A stretch of 64,000 bases of DNA from Agaricus subrufescens (Eukaryota; Basidiomycota; Agaricomycetes; Agaricales; Agaricaceae). Where the stretch lies: NCBI GenBank assembly GCA_029945375.1, contig CM057059.1, positions 4,154,001 through 4,218,000 on the forward strand, written 5' to 3'. Of the stretch, positions 44,101 through 54,490 are shown one piece after another. The notes under the pieces are model-generated. The model was not told the DNA's origin. It searched no databases and saw only the letters and a list, made by a program, of their open reading frames with translations. Position 1 is the stretch's first letter; every line of letters begins with the position of its first letter. Position numbers and translations under genes: made by a program.

Positions 44101-47100
44101 GCTGCGCCTATAGAGAAGCAGGTAGGAGGAAGGGTAATAGGGTAGGGCCCCGCCGGGCCTGGGACTAGAAAAAGAGCAAGGAGAAATGTTAGTAGGGGGG
44201 GGCGCCCCGAAAAAGCGGCAGGAAAAGGGCCAGTATGGCAGGGCGCCCAAGGGGCTTCCTACACCTATAGAAACAGAGGCAGGAGAAAGTGTAGCAGGGG
44301 CGGAGCCGCCGGGGCCCGGGCCTAGAAAAAGAGGCAGGAGAAAAGGTAGCAGGGAGTGGCGCCGCCGGGACCCAGACCTAGAACAAGAGGCAGGAGAAAG
44401 GTTAGTAGGCAGGGGCGCCCCCAGAAAAAGAGGCAGGAGCAAGTCTAGTAGCGAGGGGTGCCCCAGGCCCTGGGCGTAGACAAAGAGGCAGGAGAAAGGT
44501 TAGTATGGAGGGGCGCCTCCAGAAAAAGAGGCAGGAGAAAGGGTAGTAGGGCGGGTCGCCCAGGGGCCCTGGGCCTAATAATCTGCCCACTCGCGGCAGG
44601 AAAAAGGTGAGTAGGGCGGGGCGCCACCGGGCTGCGCCTATAGAGAAAGAGGTCAGAAAAAGGTTAGTAGGGAGGGCCGTCGCCGGGTTGTGGCTATAGA
44701 CACAGAGGCAGGAGATAGAACAGTAAGCAGGGGCGCCGCCGGGCTGCGCCTAGAGAGCAGAGGTAGGAGAAAGGGTAGCAGGGAGGGCCGCCGCCGGGAC
44801 GCGGGCCTAGAAAAGAGGCAGGAGAAAGGTAAGTAAGGAGGGGCGCCCCCAGCAAAAGAGGCAAGAGAAAGGGTAGCAGGGACGGCCGCCGCCGGGACGC
44901 GGGCCTAGAAAAAGAGGCAGGTGAAAGGTTAGCAGGGAGGGGCGCCCCCAGAAAAAGCGGCAGGAGAAAGTGAGGGGCGTCGCCGGGCCCCGGGCCCAGA
45001 AAAAGAGGCATGAGAAATGTTAGTAGCGAGAGGCGCCTGCAGAAAAAGAGGCAGGGCAAAGTGTAGTAGGGAGGGGCGCGGAGGGGCCCCGGGCCCAGGA
45101 AAAGAGGCATTAGAAAGGTTAGTAGATAGGGGCGCCCCCAGAAAAAGACGCAGGAGGAAGCACAGTAGGGAGGGGCGCCCAAGAGTAGAGTGAATGTTTG
45201 TTTGGGCTGCAACAAGAACGGTAGGAGCTGCAACGGCACTTTCACGTACAACAGGTAAAATTGCAGTGATAGCTGAGATCCTCTCCATTTCCGAAGCGAA
45301 ATCAGCACCACCCGAGCCTTTACAATCCGAGGGAACCAGCTGGAGCAATGGTCTCAAAAGCTATGTTACCGATGAATCTATACAAGCATAGAGAAAGAGG
45401 CAGTAGATAGGTTAAAAAGAGGGGCACCGCCGGGCTGCGCGTATAGAGAAAGAGGTAGGAGAAAGGGTAGCAGGGAGGGGCGCCGCCGGGCCCCGGACTA
45501 GGAAAAGAGGCAGGAGAGAGGCTAGTAGGGAGAGGCGCCCCCAGAAAAAAGAAGAAGGAGAAAGACTAGTAGGGAGGGGCGCTCTAGGCCTAGAGAAAGA
45601 GGCAGGGGAAAGGTTAGTAGGGAGGGGCGCCCACAGAAAAAGATGCAGGAGAAAGGGTAGTCGGGAGGGTAGTCGGGAGGGGCGCCGCCGGCCCGGGGCC
45701 TAGGAAAAGAAGCCTGAGAAAGGTTAGTAGGGAGGGGCGCCCCAGGAAAAGAGGCAAAACAAAGGGTAGCAGGGAGGGGCCCCGGGCCTAGAGAAAGAGG
45801 CAGGAGACCGGTTAGTAGATAGGGGCGCCCCCAGAAAAAGAGGCAGGAGGAAGCACAGTAGGGAGGGGCGCCCAAGAGTGGAGTGAATGTTTGCTTGGGC
45901 TGCAACAGGAACAGTAGGAGCTGCAACGGCACTTTCACGTACAAGGGATAAAGCTGCAGAGATAGCTGAGATCCTCTCCCTTTCTCAAGCGAAATCAGTA
46001 CCACCCGAGCCTTTATAAGCCACGGGAACCAGCTTGAGCAATGGGTTCATAATCTATGCTACTGATGAATGTGTATCAGCATAGACACAGAGGCAGGAGA
46101 TAGGTCAGTAAGGAGGAGCGCCGCCGGGCTGAGCGTATAGAGAAAGAGGTAGGAGAAAGGCTAGCAGGGAGGGGCGCCGCCGGGCCCAGGAGTAGAAAAA
46201 GAGGCAGGGGAGAGGTTAGTAGGGAGAGGCGCCCCCAGAAAAAAGAAGGAGAAAGGTTAGTAGGGAGGGGCGCCCCAGGCCTAGAGAAAGAGGCAGGGGA
46301 AAGGTTAGTAGGGAGGGGCGCCCACAGAAAAAGATGCAGGAGAAAGGGTAGTCGGGAGGGGCGCCGCTGGCCCCGGGGCCTAGGAAAAGAAGCCTGAGAA
46401 AGGTTAGTAGGGAGGGGCGCCCCAGGAAAGGAGGCAAAAGAAAGGGTAGCAGGGAGGGGCCCCGGGCCTAGAGAAAGAGGCAGGAGACCGGTTAGTAGAT
46501 AGGGGCGCCACCAGAAAAAGAGGCAGGAGAAAGCACAGTAAGGAGGGGCGCCCAAGAGTGGAGTGAATGTTTGCTTGGGCTGCAACAGGAACAGTAGGAG
46601 CTGCAACGGCACTTTCACGTACAAGGGGTAAAGCTGCCGTGATAGCTGAGATCCTCTCCCTTTCTGAAGCGAAATCAGCACCACCCAAGCCTTTATAATC
46701 CAGCTTGCGCAATGGTCTAAAAAACTAAGCTACCGATGAATCTATATCAGCATAGCAAAAGAGGTCACCGGGCTGCGCGTATAGAGAAAGAGGTAGGAGA
46801 AATGGTAGTAGGGAGGGGCGCCGCCGGGCCCCGGGCCTAGGAAAAGAGACCTGAGAAAGGTTAGTAGGGAGGGGCGCCCCAAGAAAAAGTGGCAGGAGAA
46901 AGGGTAGCAGGGAGGTGCGCTGCCGGGACCCAGGCCTAGTGAAAGAGGTATAAGAAAGGTTAGTAGGGAGGGGCGCCCCCAGAAAAAAGCCAGGAGAAAG
47001 GGCAGTAGGGAGGGGCGCCCAAGGGCTCTGGGCCTAGTGAAAGAGGCATTCAAGTGTGCTCTCGATCGGTGGGTTAGGTTAGCTCTGCGGGCACCTGCCT

Positions 47101-47583
47101 CTTTGGGAAGTGTTAGTAAGCGCAATCAATGATGAGTGATGCGCGAGTGAACAGCCACCTCAAGGGATCCTCTGGCTTGAACGCCACTTTAGGAAATATT
47201 GGTAAGGGAATCAGCCGAATCTCTCCGCTCCTAGTGAAAGAGGCATGAGAAAGGTGGGTAGGGGGAGGCGCTCCCAGAAAAAGAGGCAGGAGAGAGGCTA
47301 GTAGGGAGGGGCGCCCCCAGAAAAAGAGGCAGGATAAAGGATAGTAGGGCGGGGCGTCGCCGGGCTCCGGCCCCAGGAAATGAGGCATGAGAAAGGTTGT
47401 GGGGAAAGCAAACCCCAGAATTTTTTTGCAGGAGAAAGCACAGTAGGACGGGGCGCCCGATGGTCGAGTGAATGTTTGCTTGGGATACAACAGGAACGGT
47501 AGGAGCTGCAATGGTACTTTCACGTACAACAGGTAAGGTTGCAGTGATAGCTGAGATCCTCTCCCTTTCCGAAGTGGAAATCA
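38105..47583. repeat. GA-rich satellite array with constant GGCGCC core (~9.5 kb)
   Basis: Head-to-tail monomers of roughly 45-65 bp: gaaaaagaggcaggagaaag, then gttagtagggaggggcgcc, then either cccag or a GC-rich variant (gccgggccccgggcctag). GGCGCC, itself palindromic, is the most constant word. Monomers differ by small insertions and substitutions, so the array is old and heterogeneous. Because monomer lengths often keep a frame open, long Pro/Leu/Ser-rich minus-strand frames appear throughout (up to 356 codons at 41451-42521); I regard these as translated satellite, not genes. Local unique interruption at about 43105-43250. Confidence 0.9.
39141..47581 (+). repeat. Twelve interspersed ~205-bp segments, each with a 64-65 codon ORF relic
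   Basis: Within the GA-rich array a non-GA segment starting gagtgaatgtttgcttggg recurs at about 39141, 39664, 40294, 40776, 41273, 42352, 43075, 43741, 45187, 45879, 46559 and 47465. Each runs to ...tatcagcatag where complete. Several copies (39147-39341, 39670-39867, 45194-45391) keep one plus-strand frame: MFAWAATGTVGAATALS, VAVIAEILS(L/I)SEAKSAPPEP, ending DES(I/L)xA. Others have frameshifts or changed starts. Spacing between copies varies from about 480 to 1450 bp. Unknown origin. Confidence 0.75.
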
Positions 47584-50500
47584 GTTGATTTGTGGCCACG
47601 ATGGAAAAAAATCATATTTTTGTGCCACGAGTAGACAAATGGTGACTTGCGGGCACCATGGAAAAAAACAATATTTTGTGCCGTGAGTGGAGAGGTGCTG
47701 ACTTGCGGACAACGATGTATGCGCCGCGAGTCAAAAGCTGCTGACTCGCTGGCACTGCGGAAAAAAATAATATTTTGCGCCGCGAGTCGAGAGGTGCTGA
47801 CTTGCGGACACTTTGGAACCAAATATTATTTTGTGCCGCGAGTCAAAGGGTGTTGACTCGTGGCCAGCTTTGAAAAAACAATATATGTGTATGTGCCACG
47901 AGTCAAAAGCTGCTGACTCACGGCTGCCGTGGAAAAAAATAATATTTTGTGCCGCGAGTCGAGAGGTGCTGACTCGCGGACACTTTGGAACCAAATAATA
48001 TTTTGTGCCTCAAGTCGAGAGGCTTGACTTCATGAGACACTTTGGAACCAAATAATATTTTGTACTCAAGTCGAAGGTGCTGACTCGCGGACAAGAATAT
48101 ATGTACCCTTGAAGTCAAAAGGTGCTGACTCGCGGCTGCTGTGGAAAAAAATAATATTTTGTGCCCCGAGTCGACAGGTGCTGACTTGCGGACACTTTGG
48201 AACCAAACATTATTTTGTGCTGCGAGTCGACAGGTGCTGACTCGCGGACAAGAATATATGTGCCGCGAGTCAAAAGCTGCTGACTCGCGGCTGCCGTGGA
48301 AAAAAATAATATTTTGTGCCGCGAGTCGAGAGGTGCTGACTCGTGGACAAGAATATATGAGCCACGAGTCAAAAGCTGCTGACTCGCGGCTGCCGTGGAA
48401 AAAAATAATATTTTGTGCCGCGAGTCGAGAGGTGCTGACTCGCGGACAAGAATATATGCAGCGAGTCAAAGCTGCTGACTCGCGGCTGCCGTGGAAAAAA
48501 TAATATTTTGTACCGCGAGTCGGCAGTGCTGACTTGTGGACACTGGAACCAAATAATATTTTGTGCATAGTGAGCAGGTGCTGACTTCGCGGCTGCCGTG
48601 AAAAAATAATATTTTGTGCCGCGAGTCGACAGGTGCTGACTCGCGGACAAGAATATATGTGCCGCGAGTCAAAAGCTGCTGACTCGCGGCTGCTGTGGAA
48701 AAAAATAATATTTCGTGCCGCAAGTCAAGAGGTGCTGACTTGTGGACACTTTGGAACCAAATATTATTTTGTGCCGCAAGTCGAGAGGTGCTGACTTGCG
48801 GACACTTTGGAACCAAATAATATTTTGTGCCGCGAGTCGAGAGGTGCTGACTCGCGGACAAGAATATATGTTACCCATGAGTCAAAAGCTGCTGACTCGC
48901 GACGCCTTCAGAGAAAAAAATAATGACTCGTGCATAAGTCAGAGGTGCTGACTTGTGGACCCTTTGGAACAAATATTATTTTGTGCCGCGAGTCGAGAGG
49001 TGCTGACTCGCGGACAAGAATATATGTGCCGCGAGTCAAAAGCTGCTGACTCGCGGCTGCCGTGGAAAAAAATAATGTTTTGTGCCGCGAGTCGACAGGT
49101 GCTGACTTGTGGACACTTTGGAACCAAATAATATTTTGTGCCGCGAGTCGACAGGTGCTGACTCGCGGCTGCCGTGGAAAAAAATAATATTTTGTGCCGC
49201 GAGTCGACAGGTGCTGACTTGCGGACACTTTGGAACCAAACATTATTTTGTGCCGCGAGTCGACAGGTGCTGACTCGCGGACAAGAATATATGTGCCGCG
49301 AGTCAAAAGCTGCTGACTCGCGGCTGCCGTGGAAAAAAATAATATTTTGTGCCGCGAGTCGACAGGTGCTGACTTGTGGACACTTTGGAACCAAATATTA
49401 TTTTGTGCCACGAGTCGAGAGGTGCTGACTCGCGGACAAGAATATATGTGCCGCGAGTCAAAAGCTGCTGACTCGCGGCCGCCTTGAAAAAAATAATATT
49501 TTGTGCCGCGAGTGAAGAGGTGCTGACTTGTGGACACTTTGGAACCAAATATTATTTTGTGCCACGAGTCGAGAGGTGCTGACTCGCGGACAAGAATATA
49601 TGTGCCGCGAGTCAAAAGCTGCTGAATCGCGGCTGCTGTGGAAAAAAATAATATTTTGTGCCGCGAGTCGAGAGGTGCTGACTTGCGGACACTTTGGAAC
49701 CAAACATTATTTTGTGCTGCGAGTCGACAGGTGCTGACTCGCGGACAAGAAATATGTGCCGCAGTCAAAAGCTGCTGACTCGTGGCTGCTGTGGAAAAAA
49801 ATAATATTTTGTGCCTCAAGTCGAGAGGTGCTGACTCGCGGACAAGAATATATGTGCCGCGAGTCAAAAGCTGCTGACTCGCGGCTGCTGTGGAAAAAAA
49901 TAATATTTTGTGCCGCGAGTCGACAGGTGCTGACTTGCGGACACTTTGGAACCAAACATTATTTTGTGCCGCGAGTCGACAGGTGCTGACTCGCGGACAA
50001 GAATATATGTGCCGCGAGTCAAAAGCTGCTGACTCGCGGCTGCCTTGGAAAAAAATAATATTTTGTGCCTCGAGTCGAGAGGTGCTGACTTGTGGACACT
50101 TTGGAACCAAATATTATTTTGTGCCGTGAGTCAAAGGGTGTCGACTCGTGGCCAGCTTTGAAAAACAATATATGTATATGTGCCACGAGTCGAAAGCTGC
50201 TGACTCGCGGCTGCGGTGGAAAAAAATCACATTTTGTCCAGCAAGTCGACAAATGGTGACTCGCGGCCACCATGGAAGAAAACAATATTTTGTGCTGCAA
50301 GTCGAGAGGTGCTGACTCGCGGACAAGAATATATGTGCCGCGAGTCAAAAGCTGCTGACTCGCAGCCGCCGTGGAAAAAAATAATATTTTGTGCCGCGAG
50401 TCGACAGGTGCTGACTCGCGGACACTTTGCAACTAAATATTATTTTGTGCTGTGAGTCAAAAGGTGTCGACTCGCGGCCAGCCTTGAAAATTTTAATATT

Positions 50501-52115
50501 TTCCCCTGCAAGTCACAATATCTCAACTCGTGGCCAGCCTTCAAAAAATATATATATTTTGTGCGGCGAGTTGTAAGCTGCTGACTCCTGGCCACCATGT
50601 CACAGAATATTATTGTATCCCGCGAGTCAAAACGTCTTGAGGCGCGGTTACCATTGCAACAAAATAATATTTGTGCCATGAGTCCAAAGGTGTTGACTCA
50701 CGGCAGCTGTGAAAAAAAATAAAATTTGTGTCACGAGTCTAAAAGTGTAGACTCGTGGCCACCCTTGAAAAAAATAATATTTATCCCCCACAAGTGGCAA
50801 TAATTAATGTGTCAACTCGTAGCCAATCATCACAAAGATAACATGGTTACTATGATAACCCCTTAACCCCTTAACCAACTTGTGGTTTAAAGCAATTTTT
50901 TTTCGGGGGGGAATGTGGTGTACTATTATTGTGTAAAATGAATGATGTAAAAATGGATTATAAAATGGTATTCTAAGGGGTAATGTATATATATATGTGC
51001 ACTTGTTTTAAGTGGATCGTATTGTGGTAAATGCTAAAAACAACAATTGTGCTGCAGACTTGAGGCAGCCATGAAAAAAAAATGAGAATTGTGCCGCAAG
51101 TCAAAAGGTGTTGACTTGCAGCTGGCCTTGAAAAAAAAGAATTTGTGCCAAGAGTGGAAAACTGCTGACTCACAGCAACTGGACATTTTGTCCCGTGAGT
51201 TGAAAAGTCTGGGCTCACTGCCACCATTGAAACAAAATAATGTTTGTGTGGCGAGTCAAAAGGTGTTGACTTGCGGCCAGCCTTGAAAAAGCAATATATG
51301 TGCTGCGAGTCGAAAGCTGTGGACTCGCGGTCATAGCGGACAAAAATCATATTGTGTCCTGCGATTCAAAAGCTGCTGACTCGCGGCCACCATTGAAAGA
51401 AAATAATATTTGTGCTGCAAGTAAAAAGGTGTTGTGTTGAGTCGTGGCCCCTGTGAAAAAAAATTTTTGTGCCGCGAGTCAAAAGGAGTCGACTTGCGGC
51501 GCCTATGAAAAAAACTAATAATGTTTGTGTTGCGAGTCACAAAGTGTTGACTCGTGGCCAGCCTTGAAAAAAACCATATATGTGCCGCGAGTCGAAAGCT
51601 GTTGACTTGCGGCCACCGTGGAAAAAAAATCATACTTTGTCTAGCGAGTCAAAACCTGCTGACTCGCAGCTACTGTTGGACAAAATATTATTTTGTCCCG
51701 CGAGTCAAAACGTGTCGACTTGCGGCTGCTGTGAAAAAAACTAATATTATTTGTGTCGCAAGTCACACAGTGTCAACTCGCGGCCACTGTCAAAAGAAAA
51801 TAATGTTTGTCCCGCAAGTCAAAAGGTGTTGACTCACAGCCCTTGTAAAAAAATAAATATTTTGTGCCTCGGGTCAAAAGGTGTCGACTCGCGGCCAGCC
51901 TTGAAAAAACCAATATATGTGCCAGGAGTGGAAAGCTGTTGACTTGTGGCCACCGTGGAAAAAAAATCATACTTTGTCTCGCAAGTCAAAACCTGCTGAC
52001 TCGTGGCTACTGTTGAACAAAATATTATTTATTTTGTCCCGCAAGTCAAAACGTATTGACTTGCGGCCACCATTGAAACAAAATATTATTTGTGCTGCAA
52101 GTCAAAACGTCTTCT
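47584..52115. repeat. Hairpin satellite array with ~155-bp higher-order period (~4.5 kb)
   Basis: Monomers of about 45-56 bp each contain the inverted repeat CCGCGAGTC ... GACTCGCGG (9-bp arms, about 12-13 nt loop such as aaaagctgct or gacaggtgct) followed by an A/T spacer. Three spacer types alternate in order: acactttggaaccaaatatt, acaagaatatatgt, ctgccgtggaaaaaaataat. This gives a higher-order unit of about 154-155 bp, clearest between about 48.2 and 50.1 kb. Both edges decay into single diverged monomers (50.5-52.1 kb), and an isolated relic lies near 54840-54980. An AT-rich break occurs at about 50830-51040. Confidence 0.92.
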
Positions 52116-52221
52116 GGCCCCTCTCACATTAATCTCTTCTTACTTCATATCCTCACCACCATAATCCATCAAAGAGAATTTATTAGCCACAACTAACTAC
52201 CACATGCCAACCCCCCACCCA

Positions 52222-52907
52222 TCACCCCTCCATACCCACTTCTTCCTCCCTAGCTTCTGCCCTCTCCCTCTTCAACCTCTTGAGCACCCCCACTGCCAGC
52301 CTCACATCCTTCACCCTCAGCAGCTTCCTACATAGGATAGTGCAGCAGAGATGATTGCTCATCTGAAACACTTCATCCAGATACTCAGCACACCCCTGAA
52401 TCAGGGCTGTCCAGGCTAGCTGCTCTATTGCCTGTTATACTTAATCAGTAACTAATCGCCCGCAACATACTCACAACTTACCATGGGACACAGGTCGGGA
52501 CATATCTCCATGATGATGTCCAGGATCATGGCCATGATCCCTCTAGTCATCTCATAGTCCATGATGGTGGGTATTCTCACCGTCTGTCCCTAATACATGG
52601 TCAGTAAATAATACCATCACTTTTATACATGCATTAACACTTACATCTATTGCTCTTTCCACCATGACAATGATGTTTCCATTCTGCAAAATAACAATTA
52701 TTCAGTAATTTTGCCAACCGGAATGAAGGAATCAATACTCACAGCGTCAAGAGGATGATATTGAGGAGCCTCCTCCACAACCTCCACAGCCTCCTCCACC
52801 ACCTCCTCAGCCTCCTCCACTATCACCTCCTCGACGCTCAGCGGTCCCTCAGCTATAGCCAGAGCCTCGGTCATCCCAATGAGAGCTATATCCTCTTGTT
52901 TCTGCAT
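52222..52907 (-). CDS. Histone H3-like histone-fold protein A
   Basis: Four exons in phase 0, 52907-52743, 52683-52645, 52589-52482 and 52431-52222, encode 173 residues (start MQKQEDIALIGM). The N-terminal tail is acidic rather than basic (VEEAEEVVEEAVEVVEEA). The C-terminal ~95 residues line up with histone H3 from helix 1 onward. MTRGIMAMILDIIMEI takes the place of H3 FQRLVREIAQDF. AWTALIQGCAEYLDEVF parallels AVMALQEASEAYLVALF. The shared SNHLCCTIL/TNLCAIHA and RVKDVRLAVGVLKRL/MPKDIQLARRIRGER segments give helices 2 and 3. H3 identity is limited (about one residue in four or five). The charged tail argues against a normal nucleosomal H3. It sits beside the hairpin satellite. A sister gene lies at 57208-58074. 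Confidence 0.72.
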
Positions 52908-54118
52908 ATCGTTGTGGTGGTGTAGAACGATAATTTGTTCACCGCCAGTCCACCTTAAATATCTCTTGCACCCAGTGATTACTAAACACTTTACTAAACA
53001 CTCACATACCCGACTCATCCAATAGCCATTCTCGGCGGCACAAAGATATCCGCCGAACAAAGATATGTGATCGCTTACTGAACCTTACCAAATAGCTTTC
53101 CATCCTCTCAGTCCTTGCTTTCTTATAAATGATGTCCCTAATTTTCCACCGCGCCTGGACCACAAATTAACAGTCTAATTTCTATTCTGAAGTCCCTTCT
53201 TTTAGTGAGAAATGTGCATGTTTTAGCATTCTGATATTCCAATGTTATATCTTTGTAGGAATGACATGATTTTTTGTGTACGTCAAACCTAGACCCCAAG
53301 AAGCTAGAATCGTAGATCCAGGCATCAAGCAAAATTTATGGCCGTTGTCCCTTAGCTATCGGGAACGACTTGGATTAAGAATTACGAATTATGAATTACA
53401 AAATGACAGGTGCAGAGCACCTTTAATTCCTTGCCGCGCTCACAGAAAATACGACGCAGACACTTTTCTGTGTCCAGCCTACATTGCGTGGACTCATTAT
53501 TTCTGCTGTAGCGCATCTATGTGAGACAGAAAACACAATCTGCACCCAACGGGAGATATGTGATGGATTGTTCTGAGGGCTCTCACCACTGCATGGCCTA
53601 CGGCAAATACACTAATCTCCGAGATTACGTGAATCATATACTACTTCCGAGGGTGAAAAGCAGGGTAGCTTGCTTTAGACAACACAACTTGTCCAATCCG
53701 GAAAAATAGGTTCCATCACAAGCAGTCCCGTAGATCAACAGGATTTGTATATTTTTCTTTTGTTTTTGTTTTTCGCCTTTTTTCTGGCAGTGTTATTAGG
53801 CGCAGGATGTAGCTAATGCTCTTTAGAAGCGTGTTGTGTCATACGAAGTAGATGTTTTGTAAGAAAATAATTGAATGTTTATGTAGTCGGGCAGTACGTG
53901 TTCGGGATCTGCTTTATTTGGTTCAAACCAAAAATAGGCGAACAATTACAGAACTGTGCCCAATAGCTTTCCATGCTCTGAATATAATTGCTTTCCTATG
54001 ATCTCGTTATTTTTCACCCTGGCTGCACCCAAGTTAAGCAGACAGATTGCCATGTTTTGGACATCTGGTATTTGAATCCGATATCTTTCTAGCAGTTGCA
54101 TGATTTTTTGTTTACGAC
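52908..54118. other. Upstream region of H3-like gene A
   Basis: No gene supported. Around 53255-53300 the sequence gacatgattttttgtgtacgtcaaacc matches gacatgatttttcctttacgtcaaacg upstream of H3-like gene B (about 58198), and cagtgattactaaacact at about 52975 matches aatgattactaaagact at about 58157. Confidence 0.5.
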
Positions 54119-54490
54119 AAACCTAAACCCCAGGAAGCCAAAATTTTAAATTGAGGTACCAAAATTTTCTAATTTACATTGTCTGTATTGTCCGTTGTAT
54201 TGTCTGTCGTCCTTTACGTCGAACCTAAACCCCAAGAAACCAAAAGTGTAAATTGAGGTATCAAAATTTTCTAATTTATATTGTCTGTATTGTCCGTTGT
54301 ATTGTCTGTCGTCCTTTACGTCGAACCTAAACCCCAAGAAGCCAAAAGTGTAAATTGAGGTATCAAAATTTTCTAATTTATATTGTCTGTATTGTCCGTT
54401 GTATTGTCTGACATCCTTTACGTCGAACCTAAACCCCAAGAAGCCAGAATTGTAAATTGAGGTAATCAAAATTTTCTAAAATTTACATTA
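54119..54490. repeat. 102-bp tandem repeat, about 3.5 units
   Basis: acctaaaccccaagaagcca recurs at 54121, 54223, 54325 and 54427 (period 102). Units include attgtctgtattgtccgttg and tttacgtcgaacct. The same words (tacgtcaaacctagacccca, ccgttgtcccttagctacc) appear singly at 53279-53360 and 54490-54520, so this is an amplified piece of the 5' flank of H3-like gene A. Confidence 0.88.

Noticed and set aside
38234..47599. Many long minus-strand open frames rich in Leu/Pro/Ser (for example 41451-42521, 356 codons; 43244-43867; 44694-45311).
   Set aside because: They coincide exactly with GA-rich satellite monomers, appear in more than one frame over the same bases, and have only repeat-derived composition. 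They are by-products of the repeat, not genes.
47918..50110. Open frames of up to 400 codons in the hairpin satellite, repeating HKILFFSTAAASQQLLTRG-like units.
   Set aside because: The translation merely follows the 155-bp period and is open in both strands; there is no independent evidence of coding.
47584..52115. CRISPR-like appearance: short palindromic repeats at regular spacing.
   Set aside because: The spacers are themselves repeated in a fixed order rather than unique, no cas genes exist, and the context is eukaryotic. This is a satellite.
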